A stretch of 64,000 nt of DNA from Trichostrongylus colubriformis (GCA_963978905.1 OZ022257.1:36919919-36983918), one strand, 5' to 3'; shown: positions 56,101 to 63,495, numbered from the stretch's first letter. Notes: a model not told the origin generated them from the sequence alone. Made by a program: numbers and translations.

Positions 56101-56971
56101 CAAACCTGTACGCATTCATAACTTACCATGACTCTGAATAGAAACGCATCCGTAGGGAATTGTGCTATCAGCTGCTTATTCCAGTTACCACTTAATCACC
56201 CCGTGCTCTCTTCGTGCCTTCTCCATTCGAACAAGCATTAAACGGGCTACCCCACGAACGCCAATGGCAGAGGCTATGTTCATTTTACCGATTGTTGGAA
56301 ATGAATGCGGAATCATGAAATAGTGGGGTAGCGATACGAGCGATACCATGGTAAACTATGATACCATCCGTCAGTGGAAATTCTCATTTTCAAGCCGCCT
56401 TCCGACCTGTAAGTCGTAGCCACGCGGATCTGTGGGGTGTGACGGTTGTACGCAGCGCATGGCATGCTCACTCGAAGGCAGCAGGTGTAGGGAGGTGGTT
56501 TTCGGCGATCATAAACTTGAAAATTTGAGCACATTCATCGAAGGAAATGCCCCATACAGTATGCCTCGAACACCAATTTTCATTTGTTAATGAATATATC
56601 TTCCCCTCCGAAAAAGCAAATGGCAGCCAACGCTAAGGTCTCCTCATGTACATGGCTGACATCGTTTGAACGTTGATAACATCAAGCGAGCCCAGACCAT
56701 TTGAAATATTGTGACTTTTCAAAACCTGTGTAACTTATTTTGCAGTCAGCATTCATCTGCCCCAGTTCTCCCTTATACTACCGGCAGTGCTATGGTACAG
56801 CTATCGAAAGGTCTTGCGAAAGGTGTGTTTGGGTGATTGTTTTTTTGCAAAAGACTACCTATTAATCTTACGGGTTTCAAGGCGCAAGCAAGGCACCGAG
56901 AGAAACTGGATCGCGATGCACCTGAAAACACAAAGCTTCATTTCAACATGATCGCCGAGTCTTGGAGATGA
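31968..56971 (+). CDS. srab-like seven-transmembrane chemoreceptor, 8 exons
   Basis: This is a G-protein-coupled chemoreceptor of the nematode srab type, expected in ciliated sensory neuron membranes. Eight exons (31,968-32,182; 51,706-51,861; 51,930-52,002; 52,701-52,883; 52,998-53,086; 53,257-53,387; 56,746-56,822; 56,882-56,971) join in phase at all seven GT/AG junctions and total 1,014 nt, or 337 residues, the usual family size. Family landmarks in order: CEE..TS.VLR start with TM1, HYNIKWILIFH, HAWDLY before TM2, TM3 ending SIERCVATWK, VTYC-like MTYC before TM5, YQVREN before TM6, LPQFSLILPAVLW in TM7, and C-terminal LHFNMIAESW. There is no stop or frameshift. Intron 1 is 19.5 kb and intron 6 is 3.4 kb, both expanded by mobile elements. 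The exact ligand is unknown. A different sr subfamily (sra) is possible. Confidence 0.86.
32183..33302. other. Start of intron 1, no element recognised
   Basis: No exon or intact element was seen. A TTAGGTCGGTTCACAAG-like mariner end occurs near 33,090 without a clear partner, and there is a G-run at 33,210-33,226. Confidence 0.4.
33303..34201 (-). mobile_element. Internally deleted mariner, copy B
   Basis: Inverted ends TTAGGTTGTAAGGAAAGTT with TA on both sides (33,301-33,302; 34,202-34,203), 899 bp, opposite orientation to copy A at 8,985. The minus strand reads FLFSRVPAKVTTNVN, IDQIALTKTAEGDERPYLQ and IGPQQATLADHLK before jumping to the C-terminal region, the same internal deletion as copy A. 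Fewer stops than copy A in the N-terminal region. Non-autonomous. Confidence 0.8.
34274..35635 (+). mobile_element. Full-length but decayed mariner
   Basis: Left end TTAGGTTGATACATGAG preceded by TA (34,272-34,273). The right end is near 35,635, so the length of about 1.36 kb is close to an intact mariner. Plus-strand fragments follow transposase order: an N-terminal helix region (ALVKHSAREAASDICAAFG), AVWVPHQISELDKVN (WVPHEL block), a mutated first catalytic block (EMKAGS for GDE.W), and DYHLFRALKHRLKKKKFSE (C-terminal block after the last aspartate). Many stops and frameshifts. Dead copy. Confidence 0.65.
35687..36470 (+). mobile_element. Mariner with 3' half deleted
   Basis: Inverted ends begin GGGTCACTATTTATATTT, and the repeats run about 130 bp (left 35,687-35,820, right 36,340-36,470). 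The plus strand retains the N-terminal half of a mariner transposase: GRPKLTVVPENIDAV, EIETSLNIGYTSIHAIL, LWIPHNLTSAQKKARVDWC and the first catalytic block TTDESWVYSYEAENK. It then runs straight into the right terminal repeat, so the other two catalytic aspartates are lost. A stop interrupts the early part. Unusually long terminal repeats for a mariner. Confidence 0.78.
36850..39055 (+). mobile_element. RTE-clade retrotransposon, 5'-truncated and dead
   Basis: Plus-strand RTE copy starting inside the end of the endonuclease domain (DVAVVSKFCTGTGHRL) and running to the C-terminal zinc-knuckle-like region. It ends near a TGATACAGC-type repeat tail at about 39,030-39,055. Blocks: SPDGTVTASQRAMEKVIYDF, VLYKKGDPHDVGNYRSICLL, LTFIDLKKAFDSVE (first aspartate) and MRNGLVPDAPFTLNGTN. 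At the catalytic YxDD position the copy reads FADG (38,203-38,214), so one essential aspartate is changed to glycine. Many frameshifts. A different family from the element at 1,386-5,690. Confidence 0.85.
38366..40217 (+). repeat. Recent 0.94-kb tandem duplication inside the RTE 3' end
   Basis: Unit 1 (38,366-39,307) and unit 2 (39,308-40,217) are nearly identical, with only a handful of single-base differences, one 1-bp insertion and a 32-bp deletion in unit 2 (after about 39,744). The unit spans the RTE C-terminal coding region plus 250 bp of 3' flank, so the duplication came after insertion. The breakpoints share the 6-bp ACGAAC. A true tandem duplication and an assembly artefact from two alleles are both possible. 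Confidence 0.9.
40655..40894. mobile_element. 240-bp GC-rich MITE with 10-bp target duplication
   Basis: Inverted ends GGGTGGGGTCCACGAGG, continuing about 28 bp, flanked by the direct repeat CGCTCAGGAC (40,645-40,654 and 40,895-40,904). The sister mariner at 44,085 has the same site without the insertion (reverse strand near 44,630), which confirms both ends. A 10-bp duplication fits Mutator-like elements (9-11 bp) better than hAT or PIF/Harbinger. No coding capacity. Confidence 0.88.
41244..41418 (+). repeat. 91-bp tandem duplication in the mariner C-terminus
   Basis: The block starting TTCTTCGAGTCTCAGAACCC occurs at 41,244 and again at 41,335 with few differences. Ninety-one is not a multiple of three, so it also shifts the frame. 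The sister element at 44,085 has one copy. Confidence 0.88.
41509..43262. other. Intron 1 sequence without a recognised gene
   Basis: A plus-strand frame at 41,649-41,897 contains ERPRSGHSK, slightly like the linker of Tc1/mariner transposases, but too little to call. Nothing else supportable. Confidence 0.35.
43263..43487 (-). CDS. Possible internal exon of an unassigned membrane protein
   Basis: Exactly 75 codons on the minus strand between an acceptor (CCTCATTCAG) and a strong donor (CTGG|GTGAGT), open throughout. Reads TRYAAVLNAFSSMFWYNIT, SYTYAICATLQASYVMRGT, CMFLLYYMY, then LIDNNGHGVASRTLAVLNW. It has hydrophobic stretches consistent with membrane segments. A paralogous copy lies nearby on the plus strand (44,010-45,050), split by a mariner, which argues that the sequence derives from a real gene family. 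I do not recognise the family. No neighbouring exons were matched, so it may be a relic. It lies antisense inside intron 1 of the srab-like gene. Confidence 0.42.
44010..45050 (+). pseudogene. Paralogous exon copy split by a mariner
   Basis: The two flanks of the mariner at 44,085-44,973, when read together, follow the exon at 43,263-43,487 in inverted orientation. The left flank has CATTTGCACCACAATGCAAGC, GATGTAATGAGGG, GTGCATGTCCCTACTATACTA. The right flank has AGGATAGCATGGCATC, CACTGACAACAAC and GGAGTGGCGTC. Indels and stops show it no longer codes. The target TA lies inside the former coding sequence. Confidence 0.65.
44085..44973 (-). mobile_element. Internally deleted mariner, sister of 40,299
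   Basis: TA-flanked (44,083-44,084; 44,974-44,975), inverted ends TTAGGTTGTTCCAAAAGTC / TTAGGTTGTTCCGAAAGTC, 889 bp. The minus strand has one open frame of 233 codons: helix-turn-helix region (GTKTTEACHSISAALGKGC, YVTVRRWFISFSNGEIDMK), then a direct jump from KPRLGLG to WFWDAEG, then LLHDNARSHFAP. The frame then shifts before the last aspartate. The deletion matches that of the 40,299 copy, so the family spread in deleted form. It lacks the MITE. Confidence 0.85.
45743..45977. mobile_element. 235-bp near-perfect palindromic MITE, PIF/Harbinger-like
   Basis: Two arms of about 110 bp are almost identical in inverted orientation around a 10-bp loop. Ends GGCYGCGGTCATACTTTGCG, flanked by TAA on both sides (45,740-45,742; 45,978-45,980). 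A TWA target duplication is the hallmark of PIF/Harbinger elements. The near-absence of arm divergence suggests recent activity or gene conversion. It cannot code for a protein. Confidence 0.85.
46096..46785 (-). mobile_element. Truncated IS630/Tc1/mariner-superfamily element
   Basis: Ends GGGTGTGC...GCACACCC flanked by TA (46,094-46,095; 46,786-46,787). The inverted repeats include AGAGCGCTC.ATCTTT. The minus strand encodes the C-terminal half of a DDE transposase: MWFQQDGPTSHTARATMDLL (second catalytic aspartate, QQDG..HTA) and DINWPPRSCDLTPVDYFL (third aspartate block), then a tail with PDLCARVIENWS. The N-terminal part with the DNA-binding domain and first aspartate is missing. The PPRSCDLTPxDxFLWG form is a distinct lineage common in invertebrates. 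Confidence 0.8.
46897..47844. mobile_element. TTGGGTCATTCC-family DNA element, copy 2
   Basis: 948 bp with inverted ends TTGGGTCATTCCATGAGTA and TA on both sides (46,895-46,896; 47,845-47,846). The arms pair for about 300 bp (to about 47,220 and from about 47,585), so it is nearly a full fold-back structure. No transposase was recognised, so it is presumably moved in trans by a Tc1/mariner enzyme. Confidence 0.8.
48440..48960. repeat. 150-bp tandem repeats behind a GT-rich leader
   Basis: After a leader CTATCCTACTATATATAA and a GTGTCTGTGTGTG tract, two and a partial third unit of about 150 bp follow (about 48,620-48,960). Each unit has GTTTCGCC, GCGCTGACAC, GGTGTTT and GGGACGGGGACATTAAT. The layout resembles the 5' end of Helitron-like elements, but no Rep/helicase or 3' hairpin was identified. 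Confidence 0.6.
49558..49817. mobile_element. 260-bp MITE with 60-bp inverted ends
   Basis: Inverted repeats starting ACCAGTTGGCTGGCGCA pair for about 60 bp, including ACTGCGCGCGATTCATG. The target duplication is unclear. No coding capacity. Confidence 0.7.
49978..50216. mobile_element. 239-bp MITE with 8-bp target duplication
   Basis: Flanked by CAGCATAG on both sides (49,970-49,977; 50,217-50,224). Imperfect inverted ends share TGTRTACCCTTAYGTCAG. An 8-bp duplication suggests hAT-type. A decayed relative lies at 58,069-58,205. Confidence 0.65.
50355..50858 (+). CDS. Unassigned 167-codon open frame with HTH-like end
   Basis: This is the longest open frame in intron 1 not obviously inside an element. 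The C-terminal third looks coding, with KNSIYFVPTYTAENFDIF, an acidic stretch VDDDSIEEPTLEEIV and SRILEVSKGIVDS. The last part has the I...L.VSKGTV pattern of a helix-turn-helix of Tc1-type transposases. The N-terminal part is less convincing. No catalytic blocks follow within 1 kb. It may be a transposase N-terminal fragment or a chance frame. Confidence 0.3.
   Translation: MVPSVELYHEQFSHLSMNRKAVSSLLNFHIIYDIWPLSHVGVRRFDSGPLASTRHGPTFGEQHLSISFIHLFSVFRLTLAGPHYEFLIRKERKMRGKCHHKNSIYFVPTYTAENFDIFVRRAPTVDDDSIEEPTLEEIVKLKSSEIKVNSISRILEVSKGIVDSQTV
50860..51705. other. End of intron 1, nothing recognised
   Basis: Short overlapping frames without motifs lie between the 167-codon frame and exon 2 of the srab-like gene. 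Confidence 0.4.
51706..51861 (+). CDS. srab-like gene, exon 2 (TM2-TM3)
   Basis: The acceptor CACTTTCAG precedes an A that completes the arginine codon. The exon reads IINHAWDLYIFLVTLP, RCIIVRTPINLTMYLAFSG and LSIE, and ends at AG|GTGTGC. Reading past this donor meets a stop 20 bp later, so the 68-bp intron that follows is required. Confidence 0.85.
51930..52002 (+). CDS. srab-like gene, exon 3 (TM3 end-TM4 start)
   Basis: Follows CCATTTCAG. The first base completes arginine, giving the signature IERCVATWKLSTYGKN, then RIVGPLLVLIQ of TM4. Donor CAG|GTCTTC in phase 0. An open frame continues past the donor, but only the spliced form continues TM4 naturally into exon 4. Confidence 0.8.
52701..52883 (+). 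CDS. srab-like gene, exon 4 (TM4 end-TM5)
   Basis: Follows TTATCTTCAG. Reads IIGGSAFMYIVYMELDYRD, MTYCLITS, then TM5 (LVLGSISFLLLLQVTAVITF) and VLVRINK. Sixty-one whole codons, donor AAA|GTGGGT in phase 0. Choosing the later GT two bases on would put exon 5 out of frame. Confidence 0.82.
52998..53086 (+). CDS. srab-like gene, exon 5 (third intracellular loop)
   Basis: Follows GATATTGCAG. Reads AKKERLLHSRN and SVISKLYQVRENV, the basic loop with the YQ..EN motif that precedes TM6 in this receptor class. The donor used is AAG|GTCAGG (phase 2). The stronger-looking GTAAGG four bases earlier would break the frame of exon 6. Confidence 0.8.
53257..53387 (+). CDS. srab-like gene, exon 6 (TM6)
   Basis: Follows AAATTTCAG. 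The first base completes arginine. Reads TMKTLMLFFLLSCVNSFCYN, LLRGFVHWNK and RPLFFALIE. Donor AAA|GTGAGT in phase 1. The next intron contains the 2.5-kb palindromic element. Confidence 0.82.
53563..56048. mobile_element. 2.5-kb palindromic element with 1-kb arms in intron 6
   Basis: Ends CCGCTCACATTTTTTGAAAA in inverted orientation, with TA on both sides (53,561-53,562; 56,049-56,050). Arms 53,563-54,566 and 55,047-56,048 match in reverse complement along their whole length, with scattered differences and small indels. The 480-bp centre is unique and contains a tRNA-like segment. No transposase was recognised in either arm. TA flanks suggest a Tc1/mariner-type fold-back element. It lies wholly within intron 6 of the srab-like gene and does not touch a splice site. 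Confidence 0.85.
54680..54775 (-). promoter_or_regulatory. tRNA-like segment in the palindrome centre
   Basis: On the minus strand TGGCGCAGGGCGAGTGA (A-box-like) precedes GGTTCGAATCC (perfect B box). The T-arm pairs fully (AGGGG/CCTCT with one G-T), but the acceptor stem does not, so it is not a tRNA gene. It is likely the head of a SINE caught between the arms. Confidence 0.55.
56746..56822 (+). CDS. srab-like gene, exon 7 (TM7)
   Basis: Follows ATTTTGCAG. TC completes an isoleucine codon with exon 6, then SIHLPQFSLILPAVLWYSYR and KVLRK. The match in phase and topology across the palindrome shows that the element lies in an intron, not at the gene's end. Donor AAG|GTGTGT. Confidence 0.85.
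56882..56971 (+). CDS. srab-like gene, exon 8 (C-terminal tail)
   Basis: After a 59-bp intron (acceptor GGGTTTCAAG), thirty codons including the stop: AQARHREKLDRDAPENTK, LHFNMIAESWR, TGA at 56,969-56,971. The HF....W ending is typical of srab cytoplasmic tails. Confidence 0.8.
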   Translation, partial: AQARHREKLDRDAPENTKLHFNMIAESWR

Positions 56972-57091
56972 TCGCAATCGCATTACTTTTTTTTGTTTCG
57001 TTGCTGCGTTTAGGACATCTTGCCTTGAGTCGCTTGTCTAATTTGACTTTGACACAAATAGTTGATTATGTGAAAATTGCATTCAGTAAAG

Positions 57092-57097
57092 AATAAA
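57092..57097 (+). terminator. Polyadenylation signal of the srab-like gene
   Basis: AATAAA lies 121 bp after the stop codon of exon 8, a normal nematode 3' UTR length, and supports 56,971 as the true end of the coding region. Confidence 0.65.
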
Positions 57098-58640
57098 TGT
57101 GGGTAAAGCTCGAATTTTCTGCTTGTATACTCTGCTTGTATGTATTGTGGTGTACTTTAGTCAGATGCTACAGATGTGCCTACAGAAACTACTTCATTCG
57201 CTCCCCTGTGTGTTTGCATCAGACGTCTCACCGCCTCACTGCATAAAGTCAAATCACGCCTTAATACTATCATGCTGAATCGTCCGTGATGTGACCGGGG
57301 TCGGTGGTTTCTATCGCTGCATCTAGTGGTTCAACCGCCACCGACCACGGCAGAACGTGGGTATTGTAAGGGTCCACACCCACTGAGAGCATCTGTCGCA
57401 ATGGAGAGAATGCCGTGTAGTGCCTGCTCGGGCCCCATTCTCCTGTTCCCTGGCGGAGTAAGTGATACAATTACTATTGACAAATACCTGACTCAAATGG
57501 GGACTGGTTGACCTGAAGATGACGAGGGAATCCTGGGGCGAGGGGAAAAGGATAGCATGACCGGTCCACCAAGCTGGTGAAAACGTTCTTGTAGTAGTGT
57601 TCTTCTCGAGGCGAACATATTTCCAGACGACTGGCATTGATAGATGTTGTAGAGCCAACCGCTCTGGACGGGGACAGACAACGACGACTGACTAGACTTG
57701 GCGGAAATCGGTTTGATCGATACTTTCCCGCGCACCACGTGGTTGAGACCGTTTACGGTAGGCGTTAAGCCATGATGTTCAAAAGACGGACCTAACCCAA
57801 GCGCCGTTTCCTTCCGGCGCATGATATATACCCAGGGAAGTTCGTACGCAAGTCACGACAGTCCGGATCATATAGCGATAGTCACCTTTTTGGGTGAGGA
57901 TACCACCAAAATTCTAGAGTAGGCGAAGTGTAATGGAAGGGAATACATAGAAACCAATAATCCAATATTTAGACCAACCAAGCGAGTAGTGAAAAGACTG
58001 ATACCATCAGTGCGACTGCGAGCGCAAAGCAAAACAAAGTTTCTTGGAGCCGCCATGCTCTGCAGTGGCAGTGTACCCTTACGTCACCGTTACTTGTCGC
58101 TTGCGACACGATGTGTGCAAGCTGGGGTGCCGCTATAGTTAGGATCTGAAGCGGATACAAGGTAACTATAATATGTCCACAGCTCGCACGCATCGCATTC
58201 CGCATGCCACGTTGGCAATCCTGGCGTGAGGTTACGCATCTCTGTGAGGTGTCAGCAAGAGAGCGTGGCCGCGACTTCTCTGGTTTCGCACCCGTGCTAC
58301 TTTGCTTGCGAAAACAGTCACGCCTTGCAGTCAGTCAGCATACACGCGGCACCACCGCAAAGTATGAAGGCAGTTCAAAGTGTAACACAACTCCTGCAGT
58401 AAAGTAGGGGTTTCATCACGCGGTGTTGAAGCAAGTGTGGAAATGTGAAGTTTCATCTACGCTCTTGTTCTTGCATTTCTGCTTTTTGCAAGAGGAATGG
58501 ATTTCACGAGTGCGATATCTCCATATAGCCGTTTTCTCTCGATCTCGCTCTTCCAAAACTAGTAAACTAGTTTGGATGGAAGATTCGTGAAGTTTCTCGA
58601 TCATCTCAGCAGTTGAGCTCGTATGTTCCCCACCCACTCA
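57098..58640. other. Intergenic; GC-rich tract and MITE relics
   Basis: 57,270-57,840 is a GC-rich tract with a minus-strand frame (57,493-57,822) of no recognisable family, perhaps a dispersed repeat. It is followed by two MITE relics listed separately. Confidence 0.4.
58069..58385. repeat. Two adjoining MITE relics
   Basis: 58,069-58,205 follows the 49,978 MITE (GTACCCTTACGTCA, TGTGTGCAAGCTGG, GGTGCCG, AGCTCGCAC in the same order). 58,205-58,385 resembles the 45,743 MITE (GCGTGGCCGCG near the middle, CCGCAAAGTATGA at the end). Both are decayed, and the borders are approximate. Confidence 0.5.
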
Positions 58641-58659
58641 CTGGCATATAACAAGTCGA

Positions 58660-61005
58660 AATCCTTGGAATAGTGGACGAGGAATATCCATTTGTCGAAT
58701 ATACGGAGGTCTCGAACTGTGTGGGATGTAGCATTTGATTCCGACCACCACCCAGTTCTCGTAAGCTTCAAGGCTCCTCTTCAGAAGAGGAAGCATGGAG
58801 TCCCACCTCAGCCGAGGTGGACATGGCAAGCCTAAAAGACGAAAAATGCAGAAAGAAGTTTCGCAAACGTGTCTCCGTCCATATCGGGGTACGGATCAGG
58901 AAGAAGCTTGGCGATGCAGATTCTCCCATTAGGTGCATCCAGGATGGTGCAAAGGAAACACCTTGTCCTTCAGCCGAGAAGGAAGTATGCTTCCGCGGAG
59001 ACAAGGACCACATACAACTCCGTTTGTGTTGCTCGCTGTGCTGGAGATCTGAAGCAGGAAATGGGTCTAAGAAGAAAACTGTGTCGTCAGCTGCAACACG
59101 ATCGTGAGAGAGAATGGATGTCGAGAGCGGAAGATTTCGAAAAGGCGTGGGAGGACAGGAACTCGAGGAAGGCCTACAGATTACTCCGACAGTATGCAGT
59201 AAGATGAAGAGTTGTTCCCCTGTCCTCAGCACTGCCGATGGAGTTGCTTTCGGTGAGGCAACACTTCCAGTTTTGAGAGACCATTTCAATTCCTTGCCGA
59301 ATCGACAGACGCCATCGCTTCCTGAACTTCGTCACGTCCAGAGACCAGCGTATGCGGTCAGCGTTGAACCACCCGATGAACCGGAAGTTCTTGCTTGTGT
59401 CCGGAAAATGAAGAATAGAAAATGCGGCGGAGACGATGGAATTACCGCGGAAACACGGAAATCACTTCCTTCATGTGGATTTCGTGAAATGACGAAGATT
59501 ATCCGTTCTATATGGATTGAATAAAGGATACCTGACTCGAGGAGGCACGCGATCATTATACCACTCCACAAGAGGCTGTCCGTCACGAATCCCAAGAACA
59601 ATTGAGGAATCTCGTTGCTGCGCGTTACGTACAAGGTCCTAGAGCGGATCATCTTGAATAGGCTCATCAAACATCGAGAAGAAACCACCTGTGACGAGCG
59701 AGTCGGCTTTCGTCGTGGCCGATCCACAGTCGACCAGGTATTTATTGTCAGGAGAGTGATCGAAGTGTGGCAGCGGTACTCGAAGTCAATGCAGCTAGCC
59801 TTCTTGGACTTCGAGGCTGCTTTCGACTCTCCCCACCGAGGCCGTCTACTCAACGCACTACAAGCCGATGAAGTTCCTAGAAAATTTGTTCGTCTAATTG
59901 ACGACATGAATCGACAAACAACGGCAGCAGTTCGCACACCTTCCGGATGTACGGCATTATCCAAAGTTAAAACTGGAGTGAGACAAGGAGCAGTAGCAGG
60001 ACCGCTTCTTTTCAACTTCGCCGTTGACGATATCATGCTAAGAGTGACGGAGCGACATGCTGCAGACGTCGTCCTCTCGCCATCAGAACGTTCCTTGCTC
60101 GATCTCGAGTACGCCGACGATGTCGTTATATTTGAGAGCAATGCGAAGTTGCAGCGTGTCGGCAACCTTGTGTCAAAACTAGCTGCAGCATATGGATTAC
60201 GCCTTCGCCCTGACAAATGCAAACAAATGTGGATTTCAGTGAAAACTACAGCGGCAGTCATGGTTGATGGACAACCAATAGAACTTGTAGAGGAGTTCTG
60301 TTATCTGGAACAATGGCAGCTGTGAAAGGGATATTCAGCAGCCTTGCGTTAAAGCCGTATCGGCGTTCAACTCCTTATACAGGTGCCTGTGGTCGACTCC
60401 TATTGCCAATAAAGTCAAGCTGCGCGTGCACTTGTCTGCCATTCGACCCACCATGATGTACGGATCGGAGACATGGGCTGCGCCGTCCACGGTAATGGAG
60501 AAACTCGACTGCACGGAAAGAAAATTTGTTAGACGAATGCTAGGCTACTTCTGGCAAAGTGTATTCTACAACGAAGGACTTTACGCGGAAGTGGATTTGG
60601 TATGCTGGAGGGTGAGTCGTGGGAATCAGCAACATCTTCTCCTTCCATCTGAAGTAGTCACGCAGAATCGTCTAACTTCATGGGTCACCTTTTGTGGAGA
60701 CTGTCGGATCGCCTTGTTCAACTTTTCCTGAGAATGCTTCCGGATCCCAGCTGGAGAAGGCCGCCCGGCCGCAAGCGGAGATTTTGGACGGATGTGGTGA
60801 AGGAAACCTGAGGATGCTTGGCGTTGATCGGCAGTTCAAGCGAGCAATTTCGTTTCGCAGATTATGGAACAGCGACGAGTGGGTGGATTCTATACGACCT
60901 ATCGCTGACGATCGTGATCGCTGGGCTCAGCTCTGCTCATGGCCAACACACTTCGGCGAAGATGCGGCATGACCGCGTCAGGCAACTTGCCAGCCGATTT
61001 AAGTA
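58660..61005 (+). mobile_element. RTE-clade retrotransposon, third family, 5'-truncated
   Basis: Begins in the last part of the endonuclease (FDSDHHPVLVSFKAPLQKRK), then linker, reverse transcriptase and C-terminal domain to about 61,005. The reverse transcriptase is the best preserved in the window: LERIILNRLIKHREETTCDE, VGFRRGRSTVDQVF, LAFLDFEAAFDSPH (first aspartate), GVRQGAVAGPLLFNFAVDD and LEYADDVVIF (intact YADD, 60,110-60,121), plus CKQMWISVKT. One frame covers 59,615-60,325. Frameshifts lie before and after. The C-terminal part has MMYGSETWAAPS, WNSDEWVDSIRPIA and WAQLCSW. Confidence 0.88.
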
Positions 61006-61149
61006 AGTAAGAAATGGACACCATATCCCAAAGCAAAATTGGAATTCGCGAGCCACTCATAATCCTTCAGGAAATTGCTGGAACCAGGGTCATGGTCAGG
61101 AACCTGAATTAGACCAAGTCACGTAGAAAGTAGGGCCCGGTTGACTTAC

Positions 61150-61325
61150 AACGGTACCAGCGCACATGGCGCGCGCGGCGACCCAACATGAATGTCCTGA
61201 CGCGCATCCGGTAGGACGCAAATGATTCTTCTGTTGACACATCAACAAGCATTGACATCATTTTTGAAGCGTATACGGAATCACACATGGAAGTATGTAC
61301 GTGGAAAGGTTCCCCATCCGGGTAG
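61150..61325 (-). CDS. Possible lone internal exon
   Basis: The minus strand has an acceptor TCTGTAAACAG and a consensus donor CGTT|GTAAGT around 176 bp that are open in one frame (YPDGEPFHVHTSMCDSVY, LVDVSTEESF, MLGRRARHVRWYR). The family is not recognised, and no partner exons were found. It lies between two retrotransposons. Confidence 0.28.
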
Positions 61326-61429
61326 CTGTTTACAGAAATAATGGGAGAAAAACAGTAACATTCACAAGGCATCCGAAAGGTCTGTTGCGCTTTTGTTGCA
61401 CCGATGCGAAGATAAATTCTGCGAGCTGT

Positions 61430-63495
61430 TCCTAAACAATATCTTTGACTAAACCGCTGCTACAGAAGATACATTTAGGACAAGCCATCTACAGATTTTT
61501 GACAATCTTATCCAATGCCTTTTTCAAACTTATGAACTCCAAACTGAGGGAAAAGCCAGGCATAAAATCTCTGGTGTACGATGATGGTTTCGCTTTCTCC
61601 GATCATGATAAAGCTGAAGCTTTCGCCAAGCACTTTGCCAGTGTATACATGCCTATGACAGTGGAAGTGGCGAAGTGAACGTGCAGCGCGTCGCCCACTT
61701 TCCTACTATGCCCTCTACCCTGTGGTATGATAAGGAGGAAATTGAAAAAATATTGCGAAGTTGGACTCCTTCCGTTACTGCAACCCCAGATGGCATTCCG
61801 TTAAAATTCATTAAGGAAATAGCGCCGTTCATATCGTATCCACTTTCAGTCATTTTCAACTTGAGCCTTATGACCGCTGAAGTACCAGAACGTTGAGGCA
61901 CTCAGTTGTGGTACCCCTTCCCGAAAAGCCCCCCTTTCCTCCGTCAAAAATTACCGGCCAATAAGTATTACGTCCATCTTTTTTCGGATTTTCGAAAAAA
62001 TTATAAAAAAACACACTGTTAATCATCTCCAATTTCGCTCAATTGTGTCCAGTGATCAGCACGGATTCATCCGCGGCAGGTCTACGGAAACCCACATGCT
62101 AGAAGCTATCAATGATTGGACAACTTCATTGGACCATAATATACCCGTAGATATAATATACTTCGACTTTACAAAAGCTTTTGATAGAGTTTCGCACGCC
62201 CTTCTTCAAAAAAAGATGGTAGCAGTCGGTTTGGAGCCACATATTGTTAAATGGATTAGTAGCTTTCTTTATAATAGTTCCTTTCGAGTTAGAATAAATA
62301 ACTCCTACTCTACCAATCAGCCCGCCCCTAGTTGAGTTCCGCGAGGCTCTGTTCTTTCTCCCATCCTTTTCAATATCCACACCTATGAAATCCCTTCCCT
62401 CATGTCTACGTGCGGAGTTAAATGCAAAGTTTTTGCCGACGACTTGAAAATCTATGCCGAGGTTGATAATGAAGAAGGTGTCCTCCAAATTCGGGCAGCA
62501 ATCATTACTCTCCTCCGTTGGTCTATCGAATGGTGCCTCCCCCTCTGTCCTGAGAAGACGAAAGTACTACATCTCGGAGCTAGGAATGGACTTCCCTCAT
62601 ACGAAACCAACGGCATCAATCTCACGCCGGTGGATTAGACGGTGGATTTGGGCTTTCATTTCAATAGTAGGCTTGATTTCACCACTCACTGCAAAAAAAT
62701 TTCACTCTCAGCACAAAGACGAATTTACAACTTATTCAAAGCTCTATCCTCAACCAATCCGCAAGTGCTGCTGGCCGCGTATAAAAGCTATGTTAGACCA
62801 ATCCTAGAGTATGGTACAACGGTGTTCAAACCGTGTAAGCAGTCTTGTATCAAAAGGTTAGAGGCCGTTCAGAATAGCTTCACGCGTAAACTATTTTTAC
62901 GTTGCTTTGGTTTCTCTTACACTTCAGTGCCGGACTCCTCCTTCGTAATAAACTACTCGGGTTGAAAACTCTCTCACTCAGGAGAAAGGTTAGTGATGTC
63001 GTTATGAAAAGTTAAATCCTCAATGGCCAGGTACAGGTAAATCCTAATCATTTTTTCCAGATCCTACCATCAGTAACTAGAGGAAGCCTTAGTAAGATTA
63101 GTTTCAAAAGTGCCCGCGGTGGTCTTCGGCATAACTTCTTTGTCGACCGTGCTGGATCCATATATATAACTTTGTCCAAACATAGACCGCTCCCTGTTTC
63201 GGCTATTTCCTTGAAAACCTATCTCAATCGCATCTTGGATTAATGGTACTTAAAGGAAACGGATGATGCTCTAGCAAATTCCGCCAATTCCACCTCTTTC
63301 TTCTCTTTTTCGTCAGTCTCTTTTCTTTGACCATTTTGTTCTTCGCCATATGTTGCTACAGATTTCGCTGTTTTACAAATTGTGAACTACATGGGATAAT
63401 GTTCGTTTTTTCTACTTTACTTGTGGTTCAATGCTTGATGTTTGCTGGCAATTTCTTTTGTACATGCTTGTCATGCAATAAAGTATCAAGTATCT
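61430..63495 (+). mobile_element. CR1-clade LINE, 5'-truncated and frameshifted
   Basis: Reverse transcriptase in three frames: KLMNSKLREKPGI, EIEKILRSWTPSVTATPDGI, DQHGFIRGRSTETHMLEAI, IIYFDFTKAFDRVSHALL (first aspartate), GSVLSPILFNI, KCKVFADDLKIYA (FADD at 62,432-62,443), and LLAAYKSYVRPILEYGTTVF. A tail YLNRILD ends near 63,240. A 3' UTR follows with a final TGCAATAAAGTATCAAGTATC-like end near 63,495. The F[D]FTKAFD and RSTETHMLE forms and the endonuclease/RT order are those of CR1/L2-type LINEs. The endonuclease is missing. Stop and frame changes make it inactive. Confidence 0.85.

Noticed and set aside
57868..58056. Second chemoreceptor exon on the minus strand (hydrophobic LVGLNIGLLVSMYSLPLHF)
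   Set aside because: One hydrophobic stretch only, no splice borders and no further exons.
59332..60261. 309-codon open frame on the minus strand
   Set aside because: It is the antisense shadow of the RTE reverse transcriptase on the plus strand, which carries all the catalytic motifs.
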